Of a stretch of 64,000 bases of DNA, positions 34,059-43,807 are shown one piece after another. Origin of the DNA: Pseudomonas caricapapayae (lineage in GTDB: Bacteria > Pseudomonadota > Gammaproteobacteria > Pseudomonadales > Pseudomonadaceae). Each line of letters starts with the position of its first letter. Within the stretch, counting starts at the first letter, position 1. Under the pieces are notes generated by a model that had not been told where the DNA came from, searched no databases, and worked only from the letters and a program-made list of their open reading frames with translations. A program made the translations under genes and the position numbers. The stretch covers positions 41,032-105,031 of the forward strand of contig NZ_LJPW01000172.1 in assembly GCF_001400735.1 (NCBI RefSeq), written 5' to 3'.

Positions 34059-35054
34059 TCATGGAGAAAGACGTAGCAGTTGCTCATCGAACCAGCCGAC
34101 AAAAGCGTCGGACGGCACTGCATCCACTGCCAGATACCACCAGTCATCGGCTGCAAAAGCCCGACATTTCACTGCATCCTTCTCGGTCATGACCAAGGGC
34201 AGGGACGGTGTGAAAGTCAGCGCCTGGGCACTGTAGACCGCGTGGTCGGCGAAGGCGTGAGCCACTGGTCGCCAGTGTAATCCTTCGAGGGTATTGAAGA
34301 AACGTTGAGGGTTGCCGATTCCGGCTACCGCATGCAACGCCTGCCCGCTCGGAAAATAGTCCACCGGCTGGCGTTCACCACTGCGCAGGCTGACCAGCGC
34401 CGACGGCTTGAGCGTAAATGCGTACCCATCGTCGCGATCAGCCGTCGCGCCGTTATAAAGCAAGGCGTCGACACTGTTCAGCCGTTCGACCGGCTCACGC
34501 AATGGCCCGGCAGGCAGGCAGCGACGGTTGCCCAGGCCACGGGCAGCATCGATCAGTACCAGCTCCAGATCGCGGGCCAGGCGATAGTGTTGCAGGCCAT
34601 CGTCGGAAAGAATCAGATCCAGCGGCTCGTCAGCGAGCAAGGCCTGCACGGCACGACTGCGATCCGGATCGATCATCAGCGGAACACCGCTGCGCTGCAC
34701 GATGAGTAAAGGCTCGTCGCCTGCCTCGCCGGCACTCTGGCCTGCCCTGACGCGCCAGGGCAGGCTGGGAGGTTTGGCACCGTAACCGCGACTGACTACA
34801 CCGACGCGCAAGCCACGACGACGACAGTGCTCGATCATCCATAGAATCAATGGCGTCTTGCCAGTGCCGCCAACTGTAATGTTGCCCACCACGATGACCG
34901 GCACCGGAGCCCGGTAGATGCTGCCCTCACCCGCCAGAAAACGTGCACGCTTGCTCTCTACCACACGCCTGTAAAGCGCTTCGAGCGGACGCAAAAGCGC
35001 CAGCGCAGGGTGGCCCTTGTACCAGGCATCAAGCAGGCGGTCGGTAAATGCCAT
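34059..35054 (-). CDS. lpxK: tetraacyldisaccharide 4'-kinase
   Basis: LpxK phosphorylates the 4' position of the lipid A precursor. The 331-residue protein has an N-terminal membrane-associated helix, the Walker A motif VGNITVGGTGKTPLILWM (about residues 56-73) and the Walker B-type LILSDDGLQHYRLARDLELV. Length is normal. It shares one base with exbD upstream and lies 17 nt before the Trm112-like gene. Confidence 0.95.
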   Translation of the reverse strand: MAFTDRLLDAWYKGHPALALLRPLEALYRRVVESKRARFLAGEGSIYRAPVPVIVVGNITVGGTGKTPLILWMIEHCRRRGLRVGVVSRGYGAKPPSLPWRVRAGQSAGEAGDEPLLIVQRSGVPLMIDPDRSRAVQALLADEPLDLILSDDGLQHYRLARDLELVLIDAARGLGNRRCLPAGPLREPVERLNSVDALLYNGATADRDDGYAFTLKPSALVSLRSGERQPVDYFPSGQALHAVAGIGNPQRFFNTLEGLHWRPVAHAFADHAVYSAQALTFTPSLPLVMTEKDAVKCRAFAADDWWYLAVDAVPSDAFVGWFDEQLLRLSP

Positions 35055-35485
35055 CAGTTAGCCGGTGTGGCCTCGACAGTGGTCATGCGCAAATGGCTGA
35101 AGCCCAGCTTGCCCGCCGCATCCATGGCCGTAATGACCGATTGGTGCGGGGTCTTGCCGTCGGCACTGATCGACAAAGGAAGGCTGGTATCGCCAGCCGA
35201 TTCGCGTTGCAACGCTTCGATCAGCGTGGCCAGATCATTCTTGGGCAGCAGCTGATTGTTCAGGGAAAAGATCCCGTCGGCATTGATCGCAATGTCCAGG
35301 TGCTTTGCACTGGCGTCCACTTCCGGCGTACCGGTGACGGCCTGTGGAAGGTCGACCCGCAGCTGCGTTTCACGGGTAAAGGTGGTCGTCACAATGAAAA
35401 ACAGCAGCAGGATGAACACCACATCAATCAAGGAGACCAGATTGATATCGATGTTTTCCCGGGGTCTGCGACGGCGAAATTTCAC
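35054..35485 (-). CDS. ExbD/TolR-family biopolymer transport protein
   Basis: A 143-residue protein with one membrane segment (about 17-37) starting MKFRRRRPRENIDINLVSLI and followed by DVVFILLLFFIVTTTF. The membrane Asp essential for proton use in ExbD/TolR is Asp22 (LIDVVFIL). A periplasmic domain follows. Its partner is the ExbB-like protein upstream (4-nt overlap). The position between comEC and lpxK suggests envelope energisation rather than iron uptake, since no tonB is present. Confidence 0.9.
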   Translation of the reverse strand: MKFRRRRPRENIDINLVSLIDVVFILLLFFIVTTTFTRETQLRVDLPQAVTGTPEVDASAKHLDIAINADGIFSLNNQLLPKNDLATLIEALQRESAGDTSLPLSISADGKTPHQSVITAMDAAGKLGFSHLRMTTVEATPAN

Positions 35486-36159
35486 TTCTTCTTGCCCCCG
35501 CCCGCTCTGGCCAGCGACTTAAGGTCGATCCTGGCGTCGATCAGATCGACATCGCGGTCGCCCTGCACCACTTCAACCAGACGAATGGCCTGTTGCTCCA
35601 TGCCGACCACCAGCTCATCGACGCGGCTTTGCAGAAAGCGATGAAAGAAAATCGCGGGAATCGCCACGATAAGCCCTGATGCGGTACAGATCAGCGCTTT
35701 GGAAATACCACCTGCCAGCACACCGGCATTGGCAGTGGCACCTGAGCTGTTGAACGAGCCGAAAATATCGATCATGCCCAGCACGGTGCCCAGCAGGCCA
35801 AGCAACGGAGCCATCGCAGCAATAGAACCCAGCGCACTCAGATAGCGCTCCAGGTCGTGGATAACCCGGGCAGCGGCTTCTTCGATGCATTCTTTCATGA
35901 TCTCGCGACCATGCCTGGAATTGGCCAGCCCGGCAGCGAGGATTTCACCCAGTGGCGAGTCGGCACGCAGTTGCTTGAGCTTTTCGCTGTCCAGCTTCTT
36001 TTCCTGAATCCACTGCCAGACCTGTCCAAGCAGATGCGGTGGCGTGATGCGGCTGGCACGCAACGTCCACAGGCGCTCGATGATAATGCCCGCAGCGGCG
36101 ATGGAGCTCAGAATAATCGGCAGCATCATCCAGCCGCCAGATTTGACCAGTTCCCACAC
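35482..36159 (-). CDS. ExbB/TolQ/MotA-family proton channel protein
   Basis: The GTG at 36159 gives VWELVKSGGWMMLPIILSSI, 225 residues and a GAGGGAG site 8 nt upstream; longer frames lack a site. Three membrane segments are visible (about 11-31, 110-135, 155-178), with the conserved GLLGTVLGMIDIFGSFNSSG loop. With the ExbD-like protein it should form a proton-driven motor complex. It is 81 nt downstream of comEC. Confidence 0.9.
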   Translation of the reverse strand: MWELVKSGGWMMLPIILSSIAAAGIIIERLWTLRASRITPPHLLGQVWQWIQEKKLDSEKLKQLRADSPLGEILAAGLANSRHGREIMKECIEEAAARVIHDLERYLSALGSIAAMAPLLGLLGTVLGMIDIFGSFNSSGATANAGVLAGGISKALICTASGLIVAIPAIFFHRFLQSRVDELVVGMEQQAIRLVEVVQGDRDVDLIDARIDLKSLARAGGGKKK

Positions 36160-36240
36160 AGTGATCACTCCCTCGAAAAATTGGCGCCACTCTATCATAG
36201 GGTCGCCAAGTGCCGAACGCCGAGATCGATATCCATTCAC

Positions 36241-38457
36241 TCAGTCACGCCAGAAACGCCGTTGTGCACGTTCTGCCTGCGGCGCACCGAACGTACCCAG
36301 TTGCAGACGCACAGCGCCCAGCTCGGCACTGTCGTAATGGGCGATGCCCAACCATCGATAGCGCGCCATGACCAACGGATGCGGGTGGCCGAAAGAGTTA
36401 TTGCGGCCACGGGAAATCAGCACACCGACAGGCGCAACGGCCTGCAGAAACGCTTTGGATGACGAGGTCCGGCTGCCGTGATGCGGGGCCTGCAGCCAGT
36501 GAGCACGAAGATCGAATCCACTGTCGATTGCCGCCCGCTCAGCGTCGACGTCGATATCGCCGGACAGCAAAAGACGCTCGCCCCCGGCATCGACACTCAG
36601 GATGCAGGACGCCGGATTGCCGTCAGGCCCCTGCTCCCAGCGCCACGTGGAGAACACCACGCCATCCCACGTCCAGCGTGCGCCACTCTCACACAGCCGG
36701 GCATCGAGCTGCGGAGCAAGTCTGGCCAGCTCGCCACCCAGCACGCGGGCGACCGGAAATGCCTGATGAACTGCCACTGCACCACCGGCATGATCGGCGT
36801 CGGCGTGACTGATCAACATCAGGTCCAGATGACGGATACCAGCCTTGCGCATGGCAGGTACGACCACACGCTGACCGATGTCGAACTCGCCAAAACGCGG
36901 ACCGGCGTCGTACAAAAGTGCGTGATTACGAGTGCGCAGAAGAATGGCAAGGCCCTGCCCTACGTCCAGTTGTAAGACCTCTACCTGCCCCGCAGGTACT
37001 GAGTCGAGCGGCGGAAAAACGCACAGCAACAGCAGTGGCCAACCCATCGGGCGCATCGGCACGCCTTTGGGCAGCAATAAAAGCAAGGCTCCGAACAGAC
37101 TCAGCAACCACGCCCAACCCGGCATTGCACTGGGCAGCCAGGCAGGCAAGAGTGCGGCAACCCGACCGAGAAATACGAACAGCCACTCCAGCGCGCCTCC
37201 GGCCAGCCAGAGCAGGCCTTCGCCTGCCACAGGAACCGGCAGCAACAGGGTTCCGATCAACGCGGGCGGCAGGACGATCACGCTGACCCACGGCACCGCA
37301 AGCAAATTGGCAAACGGGCCACTGAGACTGACCGGCAGGTTCAGCGCCAGCAGAATCGGCAGCAAACCAATCGCGATCAACCACTGCGCACGTGTCCAGC
37401 TTTGCCACAGGCTCCAGGTCCCGAGGCGGCCACTGAAAATCAGCACCAGAATGGCAACCGCCGCAAAAGACAGCCAGAAACCCGGCTGCAGCGTCACCAG
37501 TGGCTCGAATACCAGCACTGTGTTGAATGACAGCAGCAAAGGCCAGACCACGCCCAGATGGCGAAAACGCAAACGCCACAGCAGCACCATCGCGACCATC
37601 ACACAGGCACGTCGCACCGGCACCTCGAAACCGGCCAGCAGTCCGTAGCCCAATGCCGCGCTGAACGCCAGCACACAGGCCCAGGGCAGCCAGGGCAAGC
37701 CCCGTGGCCACAGTCCCCAGCGTGCGAGAGCTGCGACCAGCGCATAGACCACGCCGGCCAGCAGTCCGATGTGCTGACCGGAAATCACCAGCAGGTGCAC
37801 GGTGCCGGTGTCCTGCAACACCTGCCAGTCGGCGCTTGTCAGCCCGGAGCCATCGCCCAGCACCAGTGCCGCCAGACCGCCCTCCCGGCCCTGCGCATCG
37901 ACCGCCAGCAAACGCTGACGAATACCGTCGCGCCAGGCCCCACGCGCAGGTGCCAGCCGCTGGCCATCCACCACCGTGCCGGTCGCCCCGATGCGCTGGG
38001 CCAACAGCCACGCCTCGTAATCGAAGGCATCGGGATTGACCAGTCCACCCGGCCGCTTGAGCTTGACCGCCAGGCGCCAGCGTTCCCCGCTGCTGACCTG
38101 CGGACCGTCATACCATGCCACACGGATTCGCGCGGGCAACGTCGCTCGCCGCGATCGGGCCCCTTGCAGTTCGAAACGCACCACACCTTCGGCGACACTG
38201 GGCAAACCGACCACCTTGCCCTGCAGCCACAGCGTCTGACCATCCAGACGATGCGCCAGACGATCATTCAACGCCCATTGCGCCGACACGCATGCCCATG
38301 TGAATCCGAGCAGGAAGAAGGCCAGCGGATAACTCCGAAACGGCAACAGCATCAATGCCAGTATCGGCATCAGCAGCAATAGCCAGGTGGGTGGCAAGGC
38401 TGGTAGAAAACGCAGGGCAAGAAGCCCCAGCGCGAGCGCGATCATCCCTGTGCGCAT
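36241..38457 (-). CDS. comEC: ComEC/Rec2-family DNA uptake channel protein
   Basis: The 738-residue protein has about ten membrane segments, with the competence domain in the middle (GLAALVLGDGSGLTSADWQV, then VHLLVISGQHIGLLAGVVYA). The C-terminal metallo-beta-lactamase domain has the metal motif LMLISHADADHAGGAVAVHQ and a later HHGSRTSSSKAFL. ComEC moves single-stranded DNA across the inner membrane in natural transformation. Natural competence of this organism is not shown by this alone. Length is normal. Confidence 0.94.
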   Translation of the reverse strand: MRTGMIALALGLLALRFLPALPPTWLLLLMPILALMLLPFRSYPLAFFLLGFTWACVSAQWALNDRLAHRLDGQTLWLQGKVVGLPSVAEGVVRFELQGARSRRATLPARIRVAWYDGPQVSSGERWRLAVKLKRPGGLVNPDAFDYEAWLLAQRIGATGTVVDGQRLAPARGAWRDGIRQRLLAVDAQGREGGLAALVLGDGSGLTSADWQVLQDTGTVHLLVISGQHIGLLAGVVYALVAALARWGLWPRGLPWLPWACVLAFSAALGYGLLAGFEVPVRRACVMVAMVLLWRLRFRHLGVVWPLLLSFNTVLVFEPLVTLQPGFWLSFAAVAILVLIFSGRLGTWSLWQSWTRAQWLIAIGLLPILLALNLPVSLSGPFANLLAVPWVSVIVLPPALIGTLLLPVPVAGEGLLWLAGGALEWLFVFLGRVAALLPAWLPSAMPGWAWLLSLFGALLLLLPKGVPMRPMGWPLLLLCVFPPLDSVPAGQVEVLQLDVGQGLAILLRTRNHALLYDAGPRFGEFDIGQRVVVPAMRKAGIRHLDLMLISHADADHAGGAVAVHQAFPVARVLGGELARLAPQLDARLCESGARWTWDGVVFSTWRWEQGPDGNPASCILSVDAGGERLLLSGDIDVDAERAAIDSGFDLRAHWLQAPHHGSRTSSSKAFLQAVAPVGVLISRGRNNSFGHPHPLVMARYRWLGIAHYDSAELGAVRLQLGTFGAPQAERAQRRFWRD

Positions 38458-38594
38458 GGTGACTCCTTGAAGCTGAAAGCCTCAAGGATCGACGCACTGC
38501 CGAAATGTCGAAAGCGATGGTGTGTTGCTGAATCTGAAAAATCTGTTCTGGCAGGCAGCCGACCCGCCAGCCTGACGGGTCGAAAACCAGTGTG

Positions 38595-39383
38595 TTACTG
38601 ACGCATACCGCGGCCGCTTACCAGCAGCCTTGCGCAGCCGATATAAAGCACAAAGGTTGCCACGATCATGAACGCCAGAGCGATGCTGATCTTGATGTCG
38701 GAGACGCCCAGAATGCCATAGCGGAAGGCGTTGACCATGTGCAGGACCGGGTTGGCCAGCGATACGGTCTGCCAGAACGGCGGCAGCAGGTTGATCGAGT
38801 AGAACACGCCACCCAGGTAGGTGAGCGGGGTCAGGACGAACGTCGGGATGATCGAGATATCGTCGAAGTTACGGGCGAACACCGCGTTGATGAAACCCAG
38901 CAGCGAGAAGATCGTTGCGGTCAACACGACCACGAGGATGGTAACGCCCAGGTGGTGTACCTGCAGGTCGGTGAAAAACATCGACAGCAGGGTGACGATG
39001 AAACCGACCATCAGGCCCCGTAACACGCCGCCCAGGGTGTAGCCGATGAGAATGGTGTGCGGTGAGACCGGCGAGACCATCAATTCTTCGATGGAATGCT
39101 GAAATTTGGCACCGAAGAAGCTCGAGACCACGTTGCCGTAAGAGTTGGTGATCACCGACATCATGATCAGCCCCGGCACGATGTACTGCATGTAGGTAAA
39201 GCCGCCCATGTCGCCGATCTGCCGACCGATCAGGTTACCGAAGATCACAAAGTACAGAACCATAGTGATGGCCGGCGGCAGCAGGGTCTGCGGCCAGATC
39301 CTCATGAAGCGGTGGACTTCGCGATAGACAATGGTTTTCAGCGCGACCAGGTTCGGGCGCAATTCGCCGTTATGCACTGTCAT
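38595..39383 (-). CDS. ABC-2 type exporter permease (YadH-like)
   Basis: The 262-residue protein has six membrane segments and the ABC-2 signature SFFGAKFQHSIEELMVSPVS. It overlaps its ATPase gene by 4 nt (upstream on this strand). The pair corresponds to YadG/YadH of E. coli and PA2811-PA2812 of PAO1; the substrate is unknown. A 137-nt gap separates it from comEC, where PAO1 has other genes. Confidence 0.9.
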   Translation of the reverse strand: MTVHNGELRPNLVALKTIVYREVHRFMRIWPQTLLPPAITMVLYFVIFGNLIGRQIGDMGGFTYMQYIVPGLIMMSVITNSYGNVVSSFFGAKFQHSIEELMVSPVSPHTILIGYTLGGVLRGLMVGFIVTLLSMFFTDLQVHHLGVTILVVVLTATIFSLLGFINAVFARNFDDISIIPTFVLTPLTYLGGVFYSINLLPPFWQTVSLANPVLHMVNAFRYGILGVSDIKISIALAFMIVATFVLYIGCARLLVSGRGMRQ

Positions 39384-40330
39384 AGCGCCACCTTCGCGAG
39401 GTTTTTTTCCACCAGGGACACAAACAACTCCTCAAGGCGATTGGATTTATTACGCAGGCTCAAGACTTCGATGTTCTGAAAAGCGAGTTGACTGAACAGC
39501 GCAGTGATACCGACGTTCTTGTCGACCTGAACTTCAAGGGTGTGGCTGTCGAGCAACCGGCAGGGAAAACCCGGCAGTTGTGGCGCGGTCTGCCATGACG
39601 CCTTGAGATCGAGCACGAAGGTTTCGACGGTCAAGGTGCTGAGCAACTGCTTCATGCCGGTGTTCTGCACGATCACACCGTGATCGATGATGCCGATGTT
39701 GCGGCACAGCTGCTCAGCTTCTTCCAGATAGTGAGTGGTGAGGATGATGGTGATGCCCTTCTTGTTCAGCTCGGTCAGGAACGTCCACATCGAACGGCGC
39801 AACTCGATGTCCACACCAGCGGTCGGCTCGTCGAGGATCAGCAGGCGCGGCTCGTGAATCAATGCACGAGCAATCATCAGACGCCGCTTCATACCACCGG
39901 ACAACGAACGTGACGGAACGTCACGCTTGTCCCAGAGCCCCAGTTGAGTCAGGTACTGCTCGGCGCGCTCCTTGGCAATTTTGGCCGGAATGCCGTAGTA
40001 GCCGGCCTGAGTCACAACGATGTCGAAGGTTTTTTCGAACTGGTTGAAGTTGAATTCCTGCGGCACCACGCCAATGGAACGCTTGAGCGCGGCGGGCTCG
40101 CGGTCCAGGTCGTGATCGAAGATATTCACTGTCCCGCTGGTCTTGTTGACCAGTGTCGAGATGATACCGATGGTGGTGGATTTGCCTGCGCCATTAGGGC
40201 CCAGCAAAGCGAAGAAATCACCTTCGGCCACGTCCAGATCAATGCCACTCAGGGCCTGGAAACCGTTGCCGTAGGTTTTGGTTAGCTGCCGAATGGACAG
40301 AGCTGAAGACATATCGGAAAGAGTACTCAT
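39380..40330 (-). CDS. ABC exporter ATPase (YadG-like)
   Basis: About 316 residues from an ATG at 40330 (an alternative ATG at 40312 loses six residues; neither has a clear ribosome site). It has Walker A LLGPNGAGKSTTIGIISTLV, the signature RSLSGGMKRRLMIARALIHE and Walker B LLILDEPTAGVDIELR. It should power the permease encoded just downstream. The C-terminal part resembles other YadG-type ATPases. Confidence 0.92.
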   Translation of the reverse strand: MSTLSDMSSALSIRQLTKTYGNGFQALSGIDLDVAEGDFFALLGPNGAGKSTTIGIISTLVNKTSGTVNIFDHDLDREPAALKRSIGVVPQEFNFNQFEKTFDIVVTQAGYYGIPAKIAKERAEQYLTQLGLWDKRDVPSRSLSGGMKRRLMIARALIHEPRLLILDEPTAGVDIELRRSMWTFLTELNKKGITIILTTHYLEEAEQLCRNIGIIDHGVIVQNTGMKQLLSTLTVETFVLDLKASWQTAPQLPGFPCRLLDSHTLEVQVDKNVGITALFSQLAFQNIEVLSLRNKSNRLEELFVSLVEKNLAKVAL

Positions 40331-40496
40331 CAGGAAATGGGAATGAAACTGGTCGGTAACAGCAGTCTGTCGTGAACGCCCAGCCTCGCAATGGTGCTTG
40401 GCCGGGTCGATCAAGTACAGACACATCTGTTAATAGTAAATATCGAAAGCCGGACATGCGTCCGATCAACCCTTGTTACACGTGCAAATGATGCAC

Positions 40497-41120
40497 TCAG
40501 GTCAATGGCGTCATGACGGCCTTGCGATAAGCCGGCCGCATCTTGAGGCGTTCGTACCAGGCTTGGAGGTGGGGCAGCGGCGGACGTTCAATCGGCATTT
40601 CGAACCAGCCATAGGCGAAGCACCCCAGCGGAATATCGCCCATGCCAAAAGCTTCCCCGGACAGATAAGGTTGCCGGGACAACGCCTCATCAGCGACCAG
40701 CAACAGGCTGTGCAGCGTCTTGATGCCCTGCTCGATGGCAGGCCAGTCCTGTTTTTCAGGCGGGGTGCGCACCACGCCCCAGAATACCAGGCTGAACGGG
40801 GCGGCAATGGTCGAAGTAGTCCAGTCCATCCACTTGTCCGCGTTGGCGCGTGCCTGGAGGTCAGCGGGGTACAAGTCAGAATCCGGGGCGTGACGGGCAG
40901 CCAGGTAGCGTACGATTGCGTTCGATTCCCAGAGCACGAAATCGCCGTCTTCAATCATCGGAATACGGCCATTGGGGTTTTTCGCGCGGTAGGCTGCTTC
41001 ATTGACCAGACCGAATGCACCACCCGCGTCCTGCGTCTCGTAGCGCACGCCTGCTTCTTCGGCAATCCAGAGTGCCTTGCGTACATTGCTGGAATTCTTT
41101 CGCCCCCAGATCTTGAGCAT
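40497..41120 (-). CDS. glutathione S-transferase family protein
   Basis: The 207-residue protein has an N-terminal thioredoxin-like domain starting MLKIWGRKNSSNVRKALWIA, with the glutathione-binding NGRIPMIEDGDFVLWESNAI, and a helical C-terminal domain. Ser10 or Ser11 is the probable catalytic residue. It is divergent from fadE (162 nt), an order also found in PAO1 (PA2813-PA2815). Confidence 0.92.
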   Translation of the reverse strand: MLKIWGRKNSSNVRKALWIAEEAGVRYETQDAGGAFGLVNEAAYRAKNPNGRIPMIEDGDFVLWESNAIVRYLAARHAPDSDLYPADLQARANADKWMDWTTSTIAAPFSLVFWGVVRTPPEKQDWPAIEQGIKTLHSLLLVADEALSRQPYLSGEAFGMGDIPLGCFAYGWFEMPIERPPLPHLQAWYERLKMRPAYRKAVMTPLT

Positions 41121-41282
41121 TGCGTTCCCCTCGCAGTGGCTGAAAAATAATCGCTCACAGTCTACTCCGAACCTGCGGCAACTTCCTCGTCAACCGGGGG
41201 TCACTATCGATGTCGCCTCACCACTGCCCGGCGACCAGTTCTTGATCGCTGCCACGGCGGCTGTCATCACGGAGGAATTCTT

Positions 41283-43730
41283 ATGCTGTTGTTGTGGATT
41301 GTAGTGCTGGTCGTCGGCATTGCCTGGCTGGCTCATCGGCGTACCGCCCCGCTCCCGGCGCTTGGCGTGGTAGCGGCCTACCTGCTGGCCATGGGCATTT
41401 TCAGTCACGCGCCAGGATGGCTGCTGACGGTGTTCTGGGTGCTCTGGCTGGCCGTGTTCGTCCCTATCGTGCTGCCCGACCTGCGCCGCAAGCATTTCAC
41501 TGCGCCCATGTTCAGCTGGTTTCAGAAAGTTCTGCCACCCATGTCGGAAACCGAGCGCGATGCGATCGATGCCGGTACGGTCTGGTGGGATGGCGAGCTA
41601 TTCAGCGGTCGCCCGGACTGGGACAAGCTGCTGGCCTATCCAAAAGTCCAGCTGACCGAAGAGGAGCAGGCTTTTATAGACGGGCCAGCAGAAGAACTCT
41701 GCGCAATGGTCAGCGACTGGGAGATCGGTCAGGCAATGGACCTGCCGGCCGAAGCCTGGGTGCACATGAAAGAGCACGGATTCTTCGCCCTGATCATTCC
41801 GAAAGAATTCGGTGGCAAAGGCTTTTCCGCTTATGCCCACTCTCAGGTGGCAATGAAGCTGGCCACCCGCAGCGGTGACCTGGCGTCCACCGTGATGGTG
41901 CCCAATTCTCTCGGTCCTGCCGAATTGCTACTGCACTACGGCACCGAAGAGCAACGCAATCATTACCTGCCACGTCTGGCGCGCGGTGAAGACATCCCCT
42001 GCTTTGCGCTGACCGGCCCGTTGGCAGGCTCCGATGCAGGCGCGATGCCTGACACCGGAATCATCTGCAAGGGTCAGTGGCAGGGCGAAGAAGTCATCGG
42101 CCTGCGCCTGACCTGGGAAAAGCGCTATATCACCCTTGGCCCCGTAGCCACCCTGCTCGGCCTGGCCTTCAAGGCTTACGACCCTGAACACCTGCTCGGT
42201 GAAGAAGAAGACCTGGGCATCAGCCTGGCCTTGATTCCGACCGACACACCCGGTGTCGAGATCGGTCGTCGCCACCTGCCACTGGGTGCAGCGTTCATGA
42301 ACGGCCCCAACTCGGGCAAGGATGTCTTTGTCCCGTTGAGCTACCTGATCGGCGGGCAGCCGATGCTCGGCAAAGGCTGGATGATGCTGATGAACTGCCT
42401 GTCGGTAGGTCGTTCCATTTCGCTGCCTGCAGTCGGCACAGGGGCCGCCAAGTACACCAGCCTGGTTACCGGCCAGTATGCAAAGGTACGTGAGCAGTTC
42501 AACGTGCCGCTGTCGGCGTTCGAAGGCATTCAGGAAGCGCTGGCCCGCATCGGTGGCAACGCCTGGCTGATGGACAGCGCACGCATGCTGACCGCCAATG
42601 CGGTCGATCTGGGCGAGAAGCCCTCGGTGCTCTCAGCGATCCTCAAGTATCACCTGACCGAACGTGGCCGCGAGTGTATCGGTCACGCCATGGACGTGCA
42701 CGGCGGCAAGGGCATTATCATGGGCCCGAACAATTATCTGGGTCGCAACTGGCAAGGTGCGCCGATCTTCATCACCGTCGAGGGGGCCAATATCCTTTCG
42801 CGCAATCTGATGATCTTCGGCCAGGGTGCGATTCGTTGCCATCCGTTCGTACTCAAGGAAATGGCCCTGGCCGGGCGTGAAGACAAGCAGCAGGCGCTGG
42901 TCGAGTTTGACGCGCTGCTGCTCAAGCACATCGGTTTTGCGGTGAGCAACGCTGCCAGTACGCTGATCCTCAATCTGGGCTTTGGGCATTTCGAAAGAGC
43001 ACCGGGCAACAGCCTGAGCCAAGGCTATTTCCGCGCGCTGAACCGCCAGGCAGCCGCGTTCGCAATGCTCGCAGACTTGAGCATGATGCTGCTGGGTGGC
43101 GAGCTCAAGCGCCGCGAACGTCTGTCGGCCCGCCTGGGTGATGTACTCAGCCATATGTACCTGGCCTCGGCGGCACTCAAGCGCTATCACGACCTGGGTT
43201 CCCCCGACCACATGAGCCCGCTGTTTCGCTGGGCCATGGAAGAAAGCCTTGGGCATTCCGAGCGTGCAATGGACGAAATCCTGAGCAATTTCCCCAATCG
43301 GGTGTTGGGTGGACTGTTGCGCGCTGTGGTATTTCCGTTCGGTCGTCGCCATAAGGGCCCTTCGGACAAGCTTGACGCCGAAGTGGCACAGGTATTGGGC
43401 CGCGCCAAGGGCGATCCGACGCTGGAAGAGTTGCTGGCAGGTTGTTATCGCCCGCAGTCGGCAGAAGATGCGGTCGGCGCACTGCAACATGCTGTCGACT
43501 TGCTGAGCGCTGCTTATCCGCTGCACAAGAAGCTGCAAGTGGCGCTCAAGAGTGGTCAGATCAAACCGACCGCAGGCGAGCATGCGATAGACGCTGCGTT
43601 GCGCCTTGGTGTGTTGCAGGCAGACGAGGCGCAGACGCTGCGCACAGCCGAAGCGGCTCGCCGCAAAGTGATCGACGTAGACGATTTCGACAAGGAAGAA
43701 CTGACCCTGGCAGCAGGCAAAATCCGCTGA
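41283..43730 (+). CDS. fadE: acyl-CoA dehydrogenase FadE
   Basis: FadE performs the first oxidation step of fatty acid degradation, using FAD. At 815 residues it matches the large membrane-linked enzyme of E. coli (814). Two N-terminal membrane segments (about 1-25 and 45-70) are followed by the dehydrogenase core (CFALTGPLAGSDAGAMPDTG, then ALARIGGNAWLMDSARMLTA, and AMDVHGGKGIIMGPNNYLGR). A C-terminal helical extension follows. GGAGG precedes the ATG. A terminator lies downstream. Confidence 0.95.
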   Translation: MLLLWIVVLVVGIAWLAHRRTAPLPALGVVAAYLLAMGIFSHAPGWLLTVFWVLWLAVFVPIVLPDLRRKHFTAPMFSWFQKVLPPMSETERDAIDAGTVWWDGELFSGRPDWDKLLAYPKVQLTEEEQAFIDGPAEELCAMVSDWEIGQAMDLPAEAWVHMKEHGFFALIIPKEFGGKGFSAYAHSQVAMKLATRSGDLASTVMVPNSLGPAELLLHYGTEEQRNHYLPRLARGEDIPCFALTGPLAGSDAGAMPDTGIICKGQWQGEEVIGLRLTWEKRYITLGPVATLLGLAFKAYDPEHLLGEEEDLGISLALIPTDTPGVEIGRRHLPLGAAFMNGPNSGKDVFVPLSYLIGGQPMLGKGWMMLMNCLSVGRSISLPAVGTGAAKYTSLVTGQYAKVREQFNVPLSAFEGIQEALARIGGNAWLMDSARMLTANAVDLGEKPSVLSAILKYHLTERGRECIGHAMDVHGGKGIIMGPNNYLGRNWQGAPIFITVEGANILSRNLMIFGQGAIRCHPFVLKEMALAGREDKQQALVEFDALLLKHIGFAVSNAASTLILNLGFGHFERAPGNSLSQGYFRALNRQAAAFAMLADLSMMLLGGELKRRERLSARLGDVLSHMYLASAALKRYHDLGSPDHMSPLFRWAMEESLGHSERAMDEILSNFPNRVLGGLLRAVVFPFGRRHKGPSDKLDAEVAQVLGRAKGDPTLEELLAGCYRPQSAEDAVGALQHAVDLLSAAYPLHKKLQVALKSGQIKPTAGEHAIDAALRLGVLQADEAQTLRTAEAARRKVIDVDDFDKEELTLAAGKIR

Positions 43731-43752
43731 CCATCAGGTCACTCCACACAGC

Positions 43753-43789
43753 AGGCGCGTAGAGCTTTATACTCTCGCGCCTGTTTTTT
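43753..43789 (+). terminator. terminator after fadE
   Basis: AGGCGCG pairs with CGCGCCT, extended inside by AGAG/CTCT, followed by GTTTTTT. It lies 22 nt past the fadE stop and 18 nt before the next ATG. The loop includes TTATACT, which could be a -10 element for that gene. Confidence 0.85.
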
Positions 43790-43807
43790 GCATTTGAGGA
43801 TTACCCG

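Noticed and set aside
36926..38011. 361-codon frame overlapping comEC in another reading frame
   Set aside because: Arg/Ala/Gly-rich shadow; comEC motifs are in the other frame.
40330..40497. A gene in the space between the ABC ATPase and glutathione transferase genes
   Set aside because: No frame with a ribosome site or recognisable sequence; it holds only the upstream region of the ATPase gene.
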